The notes: generated from the sequence alone by a model not told the origin. A stretch of DNA of 64,000 nucleotides from Opitutaceae bacterium (GCA_028284235.1 JANQSC010000020.1:62001-126000); one strand, 5' to 3'; positions 37,573 to 46,232 are shown, counted from the first letter of the stretch. Translations and numbers: made by a program.

Positions 37573-38259
37573 ATGGATAGTAAAAAACCTCTTATCATCG
37601 TTTTAATTCTCGCGCTCGCGCTGGCAGGCTTCTTCGCCTACAAGTCGAACGACGCCAGCAAAAGCAAAGAAGCGGAACTCGCCCGCATCGCCGAACTCGA
37701 AGCGAGCCTACAGGAAAAAGAGCAACTCGCCGCCGAAGAAGCCCGCAAAACCGCGCTCGCCGAAGAGGCCCGCCGACTCGCCGAAGCGAAAGCCGCTCAG
37801 GAAGCGGCAGCCCAGCAAGCGCGGCTCGACGAGATCGCCGCCTTGAAAGCCCGCGAAAACGCCGCCAAAGCCGAAGCCGAACGACTCAAGCTCGAAGCCG
37901 AGAAAGAAACCGCCCGCCTCCAGGCCGAACAACGCAAAATCCAAATGGAAGCGACTCGCGAACAGGCGCTGCTGAAAAAAGCCGCCGCCGATGCCGCCGC
38001 CAAGCTGAAAGCCGCCCAATCCGCCCTCGAGGAAGCGAAATCCAAAGGCCAAAAAGATATCGCAGCCGCCCGCGAAGAAGCGCGATTGGCCGCCATTCAG
38101 GAAATGGAAGCCCGCGCCGCGAGTCGCGGCCAGATGGCCATGACCGAAGTGGTCACCGAAACCCGCGCCGCAAGCCCGTCGACTTCTTCCTACGCGCCGA
38201 TGTATTCCCCAAAAACCGACCGCAACCGGCTGCAACCCTCCTACTTGCTCAACCGGTAG
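37573..38259 (+). CDS. single-pass membrane protein with long coiled coil
   Basis: 228 residues. An N-terminal membrane segment (about 6-23, 'LIIVLILALALAGFFAY') is followed by an uninterrupted Ala/Glu/Lys/Arg-rich coiled coil (about 28-185) and a short Ser/Pro-rich tail. The layout, anchor plus long helical rod projecting from the inner membrane, is similar to the stalk of TolA-like proteins, but no TonB/TolA C-terminal domain is present. I do not recognise a family. It is a single gene between tRNA-Ser and a strong terminator. Confidence 0.65.
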   Translation: MDSKKPLIIVLILALALAGFFAYKSNDASKSKEAELARIAELEASLQEKEQLAAEEARKTALAEEARRLAEAKAAQEAAAQQARLDEIAALKARENAAKAEAERLKLEAEKETARLQAEQRKIQMEATREQALLKKAAADAAAKLKAAQSALEEAKSKGQKDIAAAREEARLAAIQEMEARAASRGQMAMTEVVTETRAASPSTSSYAPMYSPKTDRNRLQPSYLLNR

Positions 38260-38292
38260 CCACTCCGAAATCAAACGATTCCAATTTCCTAG

Positions 38293-38323
38293 AAAGCCGG
38301 CGCCTCAACGCGCCGGCTTTTTT
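38293..38323 (+). terminator. intrinsic terminator after the coiled-coil protein
   Basis: An 11-bp perfect stem AAAGCCGGCGC/GCGCCGGCTTT (38293-38303, 38310-38320) and a T tract to 38323. The AAA on the other side gives the leftward transcript only a short U tract, so termination in that direction is weaker. Confidence 0.9.
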
Positions 38324-39057
38324 GCCACCCAAAAACGGCAGTCCTCGGAGAAATCGACTACAGTTCGACCTTCGATCGCTATCTCGCTTCGCATTCGGGT
38401 CAAAACGACCGTCCATCCCGCCGCTTCCAAATCCGCCTCCACTTCTTCTCTGAACGGCACGTGCATGAAGGTCGTCCCGTGGGCCGTCTGAAAATGCCGG
38501 TCGCCCTCCTCGAGAAGATTCGGATTTTGAGTCGGATCGTGTTCCGGATTCCCCACGTCGCCAAACATCGACCGATACAAACGGTCGTCCCGATCCAATG
38601 TCGTGAAAATCAACACGCCACCAGGCGCAAGCACACGGGCGATCTCGCGTAGCGCCCGTCGCCTCTGCGCTCTCCCCGGAATTTGCATGAGCCCGTTAAA
38701 CCCGAAAACGATCGCCTCGAACCGCTTCGCTTCGAATTCGAGTTCCGTCGCGTCCTGACGGGAAAACGAAATATCCCGCTGTAAGCACTCAGCGATGCTT
38801 CGGGATTCCTCCACCATTCGTCCCGACAGATCGGCTCCTTCGATCGCGCGATACCCCAAGTCCCAAAGCCCGAACGCGATGCGACCCGCCCCGCATCCTA
38901 AATCCAGAATTCGAGCGCCCTTTCCAATCCAATCGCGAAACACCCGCTCCTCCGAATCCCAAAGTCCCACATTCGCTACCGCTCGAGCGTAATGGTCGAC
39001 TGTTTTCGGGTCGTCGAAATAGCCACGAATGCGTTCGATATCCACAGGGCGGTTCAT
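38305..39057 (-). CDS. class I SAM-dependent methyltransferase
   Basis: 250 residues. The SAM-binding motif I 'RILDLGCGAGRIAFG' (49-63) is followed by 'GADLSGRMVEESRSIA', 'FSRQDATELEFEAKRFEAIV' and 'ALREIARVLAPGGVLIFTTL', all in Rossmann order. It belongs to the methyltransferase 11/25 type group. Substrate unknown. It ends inside the hairpin that terminates the convergent coiled-coil gene. Divergent from rplU with about 80 bases between. Confidence 0.85.
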   Translation of the reverse strand: MNRPVDIERIRGYFDDPKTVDHYARAVANVGLWDSEERVFRDWIGKGARILDLGCGAGRIAFGLWDLGYRAIEGADLSGRMVEESRSIAECLQRDISFSRQDATELEFEAKRFEAIVFGFNGLMQIPGRAQRRRALREIARVLAPGGVLIFTTLDRDDRLYRSMFGDVGNPEHDPTQNPNLLEEGDRHFQTAHGTTFMHVPFREEVEADLEAAGWTVVLTRMRSEIAIEGRTVVDFSEDCRFWVAKKPAR

Positions 39058-39140
39058 CGCAGGTCCAATTGACAGAAAATTTTCAGAAAAAAGATTGATT
39101 CAGAGAGGAGAACTGCCCTTATTACGCGGTTTTATTTCAA

Positions 39141-39455
39141 ATGAAAGCAACCATCCAAACCCAGGGCAAGCAGTACACCGTGCAAGAAGGCGACGTTCTC
39201 GTCCTCAATCGCTATCCCGAAACCGAAGCCGGCGCCAAGCTCGAGATCAGCGAAGTACTCACTATCGGTGAAGGAGATGGGTTTCAGCTCGGAGCCCCGT
39301 TCGTCAAAGGCGCCAAAGTCACCGCGACCATTCTCGAAAACCGCCGCGGCAAAAAGGTGGTCATCTATAAGAAGAAGAAGCGCAAAGGCTACAACCGCCG
39401 CCGCGGACACCGCCAAGAGCTTTCCGTAATCAAAATCGACTCCATCGAGTCCTAA
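39141..39455 (+). CDS. rplU: 50S ribosomal protein L21
   Basis: 104 residues, the normal L21 length. '[20 protein letters not shown]' at the N-terminus and '[20 protein letters not shown]' near the C-terminus are the family signature; the latter contacts 23S rRNA. It is followed 28 bases later by rpmA, the universal rplU-rpmA pair. The usual third partner, obgE, is not next in line. Confidence 0.97.
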   Translation: MKATIQTQGKQYTVQEGDVLVLNRYPETEAGAKLEISEVLTIGEGDGFQLGAPFVKGAKVTATILENRRGKKVVIYKKKKRKGYNRRRGHRQELSVIKIDSIES

Positions 39456-39483
39456 TCCCCCTCAACCGAGAGAATTTCCAGAC

Positions 39484-39726
39484 ATGGCCCATAAAAAAGG
39501 ACAAGGAACCAGTAAGAACGGACGCGACAGCGCGTCGCAACGCCTCGGAATCAAGAAATTCGGCGGCCAGCAAGTAATCGCCGGCAACATCATTGTTCGC
39601 CAACGCGGCACCCGCTTCCACCCTGGCCAAAACGTGGGTATGGGACGCGACCACACGCTGTTCGCCCTCGCTGACGGAGTCGTCAAATTCGACAAGGCCC
39701 ACCGCAAAGTCGCGGTCGAAGCCTAG
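39484..39726 (+). CDS. rpmA: 50S ribosomal protein L27
   Basis: 80 residues. The N-terminus [20 protein letters not shown] is the mature form that reaches the peptidyl-transferase centre; there is no Firmicutes-type cleaved leader. '[20 protein letters not shown]' and '[20 protein letters not shown]' complete the signature. Last gene of rplU-rpmA, followed by a strong terminator. Confidence 0.98.
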   Translation: MAHKKGQGTSKNGRDSASQRLGIKKFGGQQVIAGNIIVRQRGTRFHPGQNVGMGRDHTLFALADGVVKFDKAHRKVAVEA

Positions 39727-39755
39727 TTTCCGACTTCCGCGAAACCCTTTTCGAC

Positions 39756-39790
39756 GCCCTCCTCCCGCCAGACGGGACGAGGGCTTTTTT
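39756..39790 (+). terminator. intrinsic terminator of rplU-rpmA
   Basis: GCCCTC (39756-39761) pairs with GAGGGC (39779-39784), with an inner CCCG/CGGG stem and CCAGA loop, followed by six T residues. Confidence 0.9.
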
Positions 39791-39850
39791 GCGTCCGCCA
39801 CTTAAGACGGCCCGCCCTCCGAGCGATATAAAGTCTTGTCACCCGGAACG

Positions 39851-40222
39851 ATGGACCAAAAACGACTCGACCAGCTCCTCCATCAGCGCGCCCTCATCCA
39901 AGAGCACCTGATTTGGCTAGACGCCGAAATCGACGCCCTGCAGGCGAAAGGGTCGTCGTTCCCGAGCGCCATCCCTCCCAATCGACTCGAGGAACTCGAT
40001 ACCGCCGCGGAAACGTCCGCCAAACCGAAGCTGCTTCCCGAGCCCGCGCCCGCTCCCGATCCGGATCCGAACCCCGCCCACGCGATCACCGACATCTACG
40101 ACGAACTCGGGCCCAACACCGAGGACTCCGTACAGGACACGCGCAAAGGCTGTTTTCTCATTTTCGGCGCCGCTTGCCTCGCCCTCGCGGCGTTGGTCGC
40201 CTGGATCTGGTTCGCCTACTAG
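39851..40222 (+). CDS. tail-anchored membrane protein of unknown function
   Basis: 123 residues from ATG 39851. The N-terminal helix ('QKRLDQLLHQRALIQEHLIW') is amphipathic, the middle is rich in Pro, Glu and Asp (about 50-85), and the C-terminus is a single membrane segment ending the protein ('GCFLIFGAACLALAALVAWI'). This arrangement leaves the body in the cytoplasm. No family recognised. The stop codon TAG at 40220 merges with a remnant of the foldback element found at 27047. A TTG at 39836 is an alternative start. Confidence 0.6.
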   Translation: MDQKRLDQLLHQRALIQEHLIWLDAEIDALQAKGSSFPSAIPPNRLEELDTAAETSAKPKLLPEPAPAPDPDPNPAHAITDIYDELGPNTEDSVQDTRKGCFLIFGAACLALAALVAWIWFAY

Positions 40223-40252
40223 GCCGCGTGGACAAATTCTGGAACGAGCCGC
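40222..40252. repeat. relic end of the 161-bp foldback element
   Basis: GGCCGCGTGGACAAATTC followed by TGGAACGAGCCG matches the left end of the element at 27047 at about 27 of 31 positions. The similarity ends at the stop codon of the oxidoreductase gene at 40253. The other end and the central palindrome are missing. Confidence 0.55.
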
Positions 40253-41656
40253 TTATCGCAACGCGTGCGTGTTGGCCATGGCGATCCCGCTCAGCATGCT
40301 TCCGACGATTCCCAAAAAACCCTGGTCCGTACCGCAAACGAAGAGATTGGAAATAGGCGTAGAACCGTCCTTGGTTTTGGTGGGCGCGCCATAAATCGCC
40401 CCTCGCCGCTTCCAGGTGTAACGCTCCACCGTCGTGGGCGTGAACATGTCGAACGCTTTGCAATCGCGTGAATAATCGAGCGTCGTATCGGGCATAAACG
40501 CTCGAGCGGCGTCCCAAATCCGCCCCCGCCAGCGCTCCTTGTTCGCCGCATACTCATCTTCCGAATACGATTTCCACTGATCGTAGTCGGCCAGACAGGT
40601 CACCCGTACGACACCCTCCGGAAGTCCTTCCTCTCCGTAGTCGAAATTGTTGGGAATGCAAATCACCCCGCTCGTCAAATCCACGGCGCCTTCCGCCGCC
40701 CGATACGCGAATCGGTCGCGGCTGTTGAAAAACACAATCGTATCCTCTCCCCAGCCAAACGACGACGGATCGTTTTCAAAAATCGAAATCGTCTCCGTGA
40801 ACGACAATCGCCCCACTGAACACTCCGTCGAAGACTCAACCGTGTCCGAGCACATCCCGAGCGTCTCCGGATAGCCCGCCGAAGAAAGCACAATGTCCGC
40901 CTCCACCTCTTCCCCGCTGTCCAATACGAGCCGTTCGACACGATTTCCGGAAAGTCGAATTTCGGCGACACCTGTATTCATTCTTCGTATACCGCCCGCT
41001 TCTTTATAGCGCTTGAGCAGCAATTTTATGATGTTGCGAATTCCCTCCCGCGGACGGGCGAACCCCTCCAGGAAAATCGACTTGAACATCACCACGAACT
41101 GGCCGAAATCCATGTCGTCCTCGGTCGAGCTCCCATAGTACATGAGCGGGCAGAAAATCATGTCCTCCAACACTGGATCGCCAATCCGCGACTGGACGAC
41201 CGAGCGAGCCGACTGGTAAGGCGTGTTGAATTCCGTGTCGTCGAACGCGTTCACGTCCTCGACCAGTTTCCGAAATCCGTCGATCTCGCCAGGAAAGGCA
41301 GCCGCCACTTCCGACTCGAGCAAGGCGAAGTCGTTGCTAAAGCGCAAGTCACGCCCCGGAAAGGCGATTCGAGACCCCAGCTGCTCGCTCAAGTTCAAAT
41401 CCTCGCGACTGATCCGGAGCTGCCGCAAGATGCGATTGAGCGGGGCCCGCTTCACGCCCGGCTTGACGAAATTGGTCATGGCGTGGAGACCGACATCGTA
41501 CTTTCGGCCGTCTTTCGCGTAGAAGCTGTTCAGACCTCCCGGGGCGTAGTGACGCTCAAACACGCACACGCGCTTGCCGAAATGGGCCAAGCGAATCCCC
41601 GCAGCGATTCCAGACATCCCCGCCCCGATAATCGCTACGTCGTATTTCTCCATCAA
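40253..41656 (-). CDS. FAD-dependent oxidoreductase, phytoene desaturase (CrtI)-like
   Basis: 467 residues. The N-terminus has the FAD dinucleotide site GAGMSG (11-16) followed by 'VCVFERHYAPGGLNSFYAKD', and the C-terminus 'NLFVCGTDQGFLGIVGSMLS' closes the FAD site as in CrtI/phytoene desaturases and related polyene oxidoreductases. No carotenoid genes are nearby; instead an acyl carrier protein and a ketosynthase lie just upstream on the same strand, so the substrate is more likely an ACP-bound or derived lipid chain. A terminator-like hairpin separates it from the ACP gene, which may reduce its expression relative to them. Confidence 0.8.
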   Translation of the reverse strand: MMEKYDVAIIGAGMSGIAAGIRLAHFGKRVCVFERHYAPGGLNSFYAKDGRKYDVGLHAMTNFVKPGVKRAPLNRILRQLRISREDLNLSEQLGSRIAFPGRDLRFSNDFALLESEVAAAFPGEIDGFRKLVEDVNAFDDTEFNTPYQSARSVVQSRIGDPVLEDMIFCPLMYYGSSTEDDMDFGQFVVMFKSIFLEGFARPREGIRNIIKLLLKRYKEAGGIRRMNTGVAEIRLSGNRVERLVLDSGEEVEADIVLSSAGYPETLGMCSDTVESSTECSVGRLSFTETISIFENDPSSFGWGEDTIVFFNSRDRFAYRAAEGAVDLTSGVICIPNNFDYGEEGLPEGVVRVTCLADYDQWKSYSEDEYAANKERWRGRIWDAARAFMPDTTLDYSRDCKAFDMFTPTTVERYTWKRRGAIYGAPTKTKDGSTPISNLFVCGTDQGFLGIVGSMLSGIAMANTHALR

Positions 41657-41676
41657 CCGTATCTATGTAAAGGATA

Positions 41677-41705
41677 CAAAAATGGCCCGACGCTGCCGCC
41701 GGGCC
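41677..41705 (-). terminator. terminator or attenuator between acp and the oxidoreductase
   Basis: On the minus strand GGCCCG and CGGGCC (6 bp, ten-base loop) are followed by AUUUUUG. It lies 24 bases after the ACP stop and 20 bases before the next start. Confidence 0.65.
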
Positions 41706-41728
41706 GAAAATTTCGATTCCCCTCGTAA

Positions 41729-41983
41729 CTAGACCAACGCGTTGAACTTGGGGGTCAAATACTCCGCGCAGCTTTCCAGTGAAACCAGCTGGCCGTACTC
41801 GGACTCGGGCACTTCGATGCCGTGCTTCTTGCGAAGCTCCATGACGATATCGAGGAAATCCATCGAATCGAGATCTAGCTGCTCCCGCAAAGCCACCTCG
41901 GGCTTTACATCGCTTAGCTCCTCGTCCGGAGCGATCTCAGCGATGATGTCGAGAACCACTTGTTTGCATTCGTCTTTGCTCAT
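41729..41983 (-). CDS. acyl carrier protein
   Basis: 84 residues from ATG 41983. The four-helix carrier fold is apparent, with the phosphopantetheine attachment Ser40 in 'EQLDLDSMDFLDIVMEL'. The usual DSL triad is DSM. It lies 16 bases downstream of a ketosynthase gene and upstream of a desaturase-like oxidoreductase, not in a fab cluster, so it is probably a dedicated carrier for a secondary lipid or polyene rather than the housekeeping AcpP. Confidence 0.88.
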   Translation of the reverse strand: MSKDECKQVVLDIIAEIAPDEELSDVKPEVALREQLDLDSMDFLDIVMELRKKHGIEVPESEYGQLVSLESCAEYLTPKFNALV

Positions 41984-41999
41984 AAAAAAAGTCCGTTTT

Positions 42000-43235
42000 C
42001 TAGTCTGAAAAGCGCCTGACAATCAGCGCCGAATTTATACCCAGCATACCAAAGGAGTTATTCAGAATGGCGTCAACCCGTTTTGCCTGGATGGACTGTT
42101 TGAGAACAAGGTTCGGCAGCGCGCACTTCGGATCCAGCTCGTCCACGTTGATCGACGGGTGGACGACTCGGTCTTCGAACGCCGGCAGATTTCCCGCCAG
42201 CTCGAGAGCTCCCGCCGCGCCCATCGCGTGGCCGATAAACCCTTTCGTGTTATTGACATACGTCTCCGGGCAGTCCGCGAACACGGCCCCGACCGCCTCG
42301 CATTCCTGTATGTCCCCCATCGGGGTGGCGGTCGCGTGGGTATTGACGATGTGGATGTCGCTCGCGTTCATTTTCGCCTTCTTCAACGCCGCGCGCATGC
42401 ATTCGGTCTGCCGCTCGGGATTGGGCAAAACGTAGTCGGTCGCGTCGGAATTCACATGGTAGCCCGCAATCTCGCCGTAGATCTTCGCGCCACGCGCCTG
42501 AGCGTCCTCCAAACGCTCCAGCGTGTACAAAGCGCCCCCTTCGCTGACGACGATTCCGTTGCGATCCACGTCGAACGGACGCGACGCCCGGTTCGGATCC
42601 TCATGTTCTGCCAACGCGCCCTGACTCTTGAATCCAGCGAAGATGCCAAAGGTGTGGATGCTCTCCGAAACCCCGCCCGCGATCGCGAAATCGACTTCGC
42701 CCAGTTGCAGCATTTGCAGCGCGTGAACGACTCCCAGATTTCCCGCGGCGCACGCCGCCCCGATCGTGTAGCACGGCCCCGTCACCCCCAGATTCAGCGA
42801 CGCCTCGCCCGCCGGATTGTTCGCGACTGTGCGGGGATTGTGGTGGTGGGTCCAAAACTTAGTGTCGTAGTCGAACTGGGAAATGTTGTGGATCTCGTTC
42901 TCCGTCTCGACATTCCCGTGCTCGGTGATTCCCACGTAAATTCCCACGCGGTCTTTGTCCATCGCTTCGAAATCCACGCCGCTATCCTGCACCGCTTCCC
43001 GCGAGCAGTAGATCGAAATGCTCCCCGCTCGAGTTCCCACCCGGACCTCCTTGCGTTTCTGGTAGCGCAACGGGTCGAAGTCGCAAATCCCCGCCAGCAC
43101 CTCGCCCATGTACCGAATCTCCGTCCGGCTAATCCCGGCAATCCCGTTCAACAGGTTCGACCGGAACTCCGAGAGGCTGTTGCCATTGGGGGCAGTCAAG
43201 CCCACTCCGGTTATGACGATACGACTAAGATCCAT
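42000..43235 (-). CDS. beta-ketoacyl-ACP synthase (KAS II/FabF-like)
   Basis: 411 residues of thiolase fold. The catalytic triad is complete: Cys162 in 'TIGAACAAGNLGVV', His300 in 'NTHATATPMGD', His336 in 'KGFIGHAMGAAG', with Lys331. It condenses malonyl-ACP with an acyl chain. The region 'QFDYDTKFWTHHHNPRTVAN' is unlike ordinary FabF at this position and suggests a specialised substrate. First gene of a leftward cassette with acp and a CrtI-like oxidoreductase; no ketoreductase, dehydratase or thioesterase is next to it. Divergent from galE. Confidence 0.87.
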   Translation of the reverse strand: MDLSRIVITGVGLTAPNGNSLSEFRSNLLNGIAGISRTEIRYMGEVLAGICDFDPLRYQKRKEVRVGTRAGSISIYCSREAVQDSGVDFEAMDKDRVGIYVGITEHGNVETENEIHNISQFDYDTKFWTHHHNPRTVANNPAGEASLNLGVTGPCYTIGAACAAGNLGVVHALQMLQLGEVDFAIAGGVSESIHTFGIFAGFKSQGALAEHEDPNRASRPFDVDRNGIVVSEGGALYTLERLEDAQARGAKIYGEIAGYHVNSDATDYVLPNPERQTECMRAALKKAKMNASDIHIVNTHATATPMGDIQECEAVGAVFADCPETYVNNTKGFIGHAMGAAGALELAGNLPAFEDRVVHPSINVDELDPKCALPNLVLKQSIQAKRVDAILNNSFGMLGINSALIVRRFSD

Positions 43236-43321
43236 TTAGAGCGAAAAATTCTTTTGCTATCCGATTGAGAACGCTCTTTCCGTAGCTAAAACCGAGTCCT
43301 TATCAATACTAAAGCAGCATT

Positions 43322-44311
43322 ATGAAGATACTAGTCGTCGGCGGGGCCGGATACATCGGAAGCCACTGCGTGCGCCAGATCCAATCGGCGGGGCACGAAC
43401 CCGTCATCCTCGACAACTTCGTCTACGGACACCGGGACTCCGTTCCCGATGGCGTGACGCTGTATGAGGGCGACATGGGCGACATCGCGTTCACCCAGCC
43501 CATTCTCGAGAACGAGAAGATCGACATCGTCATGCACTTCGCCGCGTTCGCCTACGTCGGCGAATCCACCTCGGATCCACTAAAATACTACGATAACAAC
43601 GTCGCGAAAACCGTACAGCTGCTGCAAGCGATGCGAAACGCAGGCGTCCGCAAGTTCATCTTTAGTTCGTCGTGCACCGTCTTCGGCGAAGCGACCGAGA
43701 TGCCCCTGCACGAGGATCTCCCCTTCAACTCTTTCAGCCCGTACGGTCAAACCAAGCAAGACGTCGAAATCCTCCTCGGCTACTGCGCCAAAGCCTACGG
43801 ACTTTCCTACGCGATCTTCCGCTACTTCAACGCTTCAGGCGCCGATACCGACGGCCAGATCGGCGAAGATCATGACCCCGAAACCCACCTGATCCCACTC
43901 GCAATCCAGGCAGCCCGTGGCCAGCGCGACAAATTGACCGTGTTCGGCACCGACTATCCGACGCCCGACGGCACCTGTTTGCGCGACTACGTTCACGTCA
44001 ACGATTTGAGCCGTGCCCACATCGCCGCCTTCGAAAAGCTGGCCGCTCCCGGAACCGAGTTGAACTACAATCTCGGAACCGGCAAACCCGCCAGCGTACT
44101 CGAAGTCATCAAGGTCGTGGAAGCCGTTTCCGGACTGCCCGTTCCCCACGACTTCGGCCCGAGGCGCGACGGAGACGTGCCCGCCGCATACGCGAATCCC
44201 AAAAAGGCGATCCAAGAACTCGACTGGAAAATCGAGTTCCCAGACATCCACTCGATCATCGAGTCCGCCTGGAAATGGCATGAATCCCATCCAAACGGGT
44301 TCAATCAGTGA
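43322..44311 (+). CDS. galE: UDP-glucose 4-epimerase
   Basis: 329 residues. An extended SDR with the NAD site GGAGYIGSH (7-15), catalytic Ser in 'FSSSCTVFG' (114-122), and Tyr141/Lys145 in 'SPYGQTKQD'. It interconverts UDP-glucose and UDP-galactose, supplying surface polysaccharide and LPS sugars. 'RDYVHVNDLSRAHIAAFEKL' and 'LGTGKPASVLEVI' are typical of GalE. Monocistronic; the promoter is shared in an 86-base gap with the divergent ketosynthase gene. Confidence 0.93.
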   Translation: MKILVVGGAGYIGSHCVRQIQSAGHEPVILDNFVYGHRDSVPDGVTLYEGDMGDIAFTQPILENEKIDIVMHFAAFAYVGESTSDPLKYYDNNVAKTVQLLQAMRNAGVRKFIFSSSCTVFGEATEMPLHEDLPFNSFSPYGQTKQDVEILLGYCAKAYGLSYAIFRYFNASGADTDGQIGEDHDPETHLIPLAIQAARGQRDKLTVFGTDYPTPDGTCLRDYVHVNDLSRAHIAAFEKLAAPGTELNYNLGTGKPASVLEVIKVVEAVSGLPVPHDFGPRRDGDVPAAYANPKKAIQELDWKIEFPDIHSIIESAWKWHESHPNGFNQ

Positions 44312-44561
44312 ACCACCCCGAGTCCTAAAAAACAGGATACTGCAATCTACTGCAACGCACTCGACTAGAGACCTGTTCCGCCTCAAGTCTTTAGAGAACC
44401 ATAATAAGGGTATGGACTAGGTGAGAACTTTTACGTACAGAGAGATATTTTACTGGACGCCGCTTGGATAAGATTTCAATCTCGACGCCAATAGTCAAAA
44501 AAACGAAAAAGACTGAAATTCCCCACAGCCAAATCCAACTCAACTCACCTTACTCAATCGA
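44312..44561. other. 250-bp non-coding region before the second response regulator
   Basis: AT-richer than its surroundings and should hold the regulator's promoter. A CTGCAATCTACTGCAACG direct repeat (CTGCAA twice) is seen near 44340. No ORF, terminator or clear sigma-70 boxes stand out. Confidence 0.35.
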
Positions 44562-45197
44562 ATGAACGTAATTGTAATTGAAGATCAAATTCTCTTTCGC
44601 GAACTAATCGTATCCGTCCTGCAAAACGATTTTAAACTCAACGTGCTCGGCGAATACGAAGACGGAGAATCCGGAATGCAAGCCTGCCTCGAGCAGCGAC
44701 CCGATCTACTGGTACTGGACATCAAGATCAAAAAACTCGGCGGCCTCACCGTTTTCAATCGCCTCAAAGACCGCGTGCCCGACATGAAGATCATCCTGGT
44801 CTCGGCCCACTTCACGCCGGAAATCGTCAAAAGCACGGTCGAGCGCGGCGTCAACGGACTCGTGACCAAAAATAGCACCATCGAGAGTTTGAAAGACGCC
44901 GTCGGCCAGATCCTCAAGGGCGCCGTCTACTATTCTCCCGAAGCGTACAACTTGCTTCGCCAACCCGTCACCAGCAAGGACTACAATGACAGCCTCCGCA
45001 TGCTCACGCCGCGCGAGACCGACGTCCTGCAAATGGTCGGCGAAGGCTACAGCTCGAAAGAAATCGCCCAGTCGTTCGGCCTCAGCGTGCGCACCATCGA
45101 CGCCCACCGAAGCAATATCATGCGGAAGCTCAAGCTGCGCGGAGCGACGGACATGACCCGCCTCGCCGTGAAGCTTAAGCTCGTCAGCCAGGACTAG
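44562..45197 (+). CDS. LuxR/NarL-type response regulator, second copy
   Basis: 211 residues. Receiver: acidic pair E7/D8, phospho-acceptor D53 in 'LVLDIKIKKLGG', switch Ser81, Lys103. DNA-binding domain about 148-205 ('LTPRETDVLQMVGEGYSSKE', 'LSVRTIDAHRSNIMRKLKLR'). It resembles the regulator at 3258 across its whole length, with S-A-H-F-T-P against S-A-N-F-T-P. A phosphotransfer (Hpt) protein gene lies just downstream in the opposite direction, hinting at a phosphorelay, but no kinase is present in the window. Confidence 0.88.
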   Translation: MNVIVIEDQILFRELIVSVLQNDFKLNVLGEYEDGESGMQACLEQRPDLLVLDIKIKKLGGLTVFNRLKDRVPDMKIILVSAHFTPEIVKSTVERGVNGLVTKNSTIESLKDAVGQILKGAVYYSPEAYNLLRQPVTSKDYNDSLRMLTPRETDVLQMVGEGYSSKEIAQSFGLSVRTIDAHRSNIMRKLKLRGATDMTRLAVKLKLVSQD

Positions 45198-45239
45198 CCG
45201 AGTCCACCGAGTCGCCTACACGCTGAGAAAGTCGAGCCA

Positions 45240-45608
45240 CTAGAGGAGCGACTTGCCTTCCTCCGCATAGCGCTCGTATTCCGCCTCCAGCAAATCCGGA
45301 ATGGAGGCGAGCTCCGCGAGGTCGCCTTTGGCGCGGCAAATTTCCACCGCCGCCGCGGACAACGCGTGGAGGCGCTTGGCCCCCATCGCCGCAGCCGATC
45401 CTTTGACTTTGTGGATCACCTCGTGAATGCGATCATGGTCCCCTTCCGGCACCAGCGTTCTCAAACTCGCCACGAGTTCCGGGCCTTCGTCGACAAAAAT
45501 CGAGTACAGGCGATTGAAGAGGGAGCTGTCGTTCGCGACCTGCTCGCGCAGTTCCCGGACATGGTCAACGTCTATCGTTTCAATAGCGTCCAAGTTGGGT
45601 AGAATCAT
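45240..45608 (-). CDS. Hpt-domain phosphotransfer protein
   Basis: 122 residues forming a single four-helix Hpt domain. The phosphorylated histidine is His66 in 'HKVKGSAAAMGAKRLHALSA', the standard H-x-x-K-G-S motif. Hpt proteins pass phosphate between a hybrid kinase and a response regulator. It ends 42 bases from the convergent LuxR-type regulator and starts 12 bases after recR, so it may be co-transcribed with recR. Confidence 0.9.
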   Translation of the reverse strand: MILPNLDAIETIDVDHVRELREQVANDSSLFNRLYSIFVDEGPELVASLRTLVPEGDHDRIHEVIHKVKGSAAAMGAKRLHALSAAAVEICRAKGDLAELASIPDLLEAEYERYAEEGKSLL

Positions 45609-45620
45609 AATTAGATGATC

Positions 45621-46220
45621 CTAAAATGACTGCCGCGCGTCGAGCGCGCTTTTCAAAGTGACCGCATCCGCGTACAAAACCGATCCTCCCGACGGCAGCC
45701 CAAAACCGATCCGCGTCACCTTTACCCCATGCGGCTCGAGCAAGTCGATCAGGTAATGGCAGGTCGCCTCGCCTTCGATATCGTTGGGCAAGGCGAGAAT
45801 CAGCTCCGAAATGCTCCCGGCCGCCACCCGCCGCATTAACGCGTCGATATTCAGTTCGTCCGGACCAATTCCATTGATGGGTGACAACTTTCCGTGGAGC
45901 ACGTGATACGAGCCGCCATACGCTCCAGACTTTTCCAGCGACAACAGATCACTCACATGCTCGACCACGCACACCTGGCCCGAAGCCGTTCGTCGTTCGT
46001 CCGCGCAAATCTCGCATTCCCCCGCCTCGCAAATCGTGCCGCAAACTTCGCAACTCGTCACATTTTCACGCGCCCGCGAAAGCGCCTCGATCAAAGCCTT
46101 CGAACTTTCCGGTTTCTCCAAAAGCAATCGAATTGCCATTCGCTCCGCCGAGCGATAGCCCACTCCCGGCAGCTGTTTAAGCTGCGATTGCAAGGCTTCG
46201 AAAGAGGGGGTCATTGTCAA
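45621..46220 (-). CDS. recR: recombination protein RecR
   Basis: 199 residues. The N-terminal helix-hairpin-helix ('LKQLPGVGYRSAERMAIRLL'), zinc finger cysteines C57, C60, C69 and C72, and the Toprim segment ('VCVVEHVSDLLSLEKSGAYG') follow in the usual order. With RecF/RecO it loads RecA at single-strand gaps. Start MTMT; either Met is possible. It follows ybaB, the classic ybaB-recR pair, 12 bases apart; the usual dnaX is not adjacent. Confidence 0.96.
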   Translation of the reverse strand: MTMTPSFEALQSQLKQLPGVGYRSAERMAIRLLLEKPESSKALIEALSRARENVTSCEVCGTICEAGECEICADERRTASGQVCVVEHVSDLLSLEKSGAYGGSYHVLHGKLSPINGIGPDELNIDALMRRVAAGSISELILALPNDIEGEATCHYLIDLLEPHGVKVTRIGFGLPSGGSVLYADAVTLKSALDARQSF

Positions 46221-46232
46221 CTCGCCGATCGG

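Noticed and set aside
40253-41656. Carotenoid pathway desaturase
   Set aside because: No phytoene synthase or other crt genes nearby and the upstream genes are ketosynthase and ACP, so a carotenoid role is not supported.
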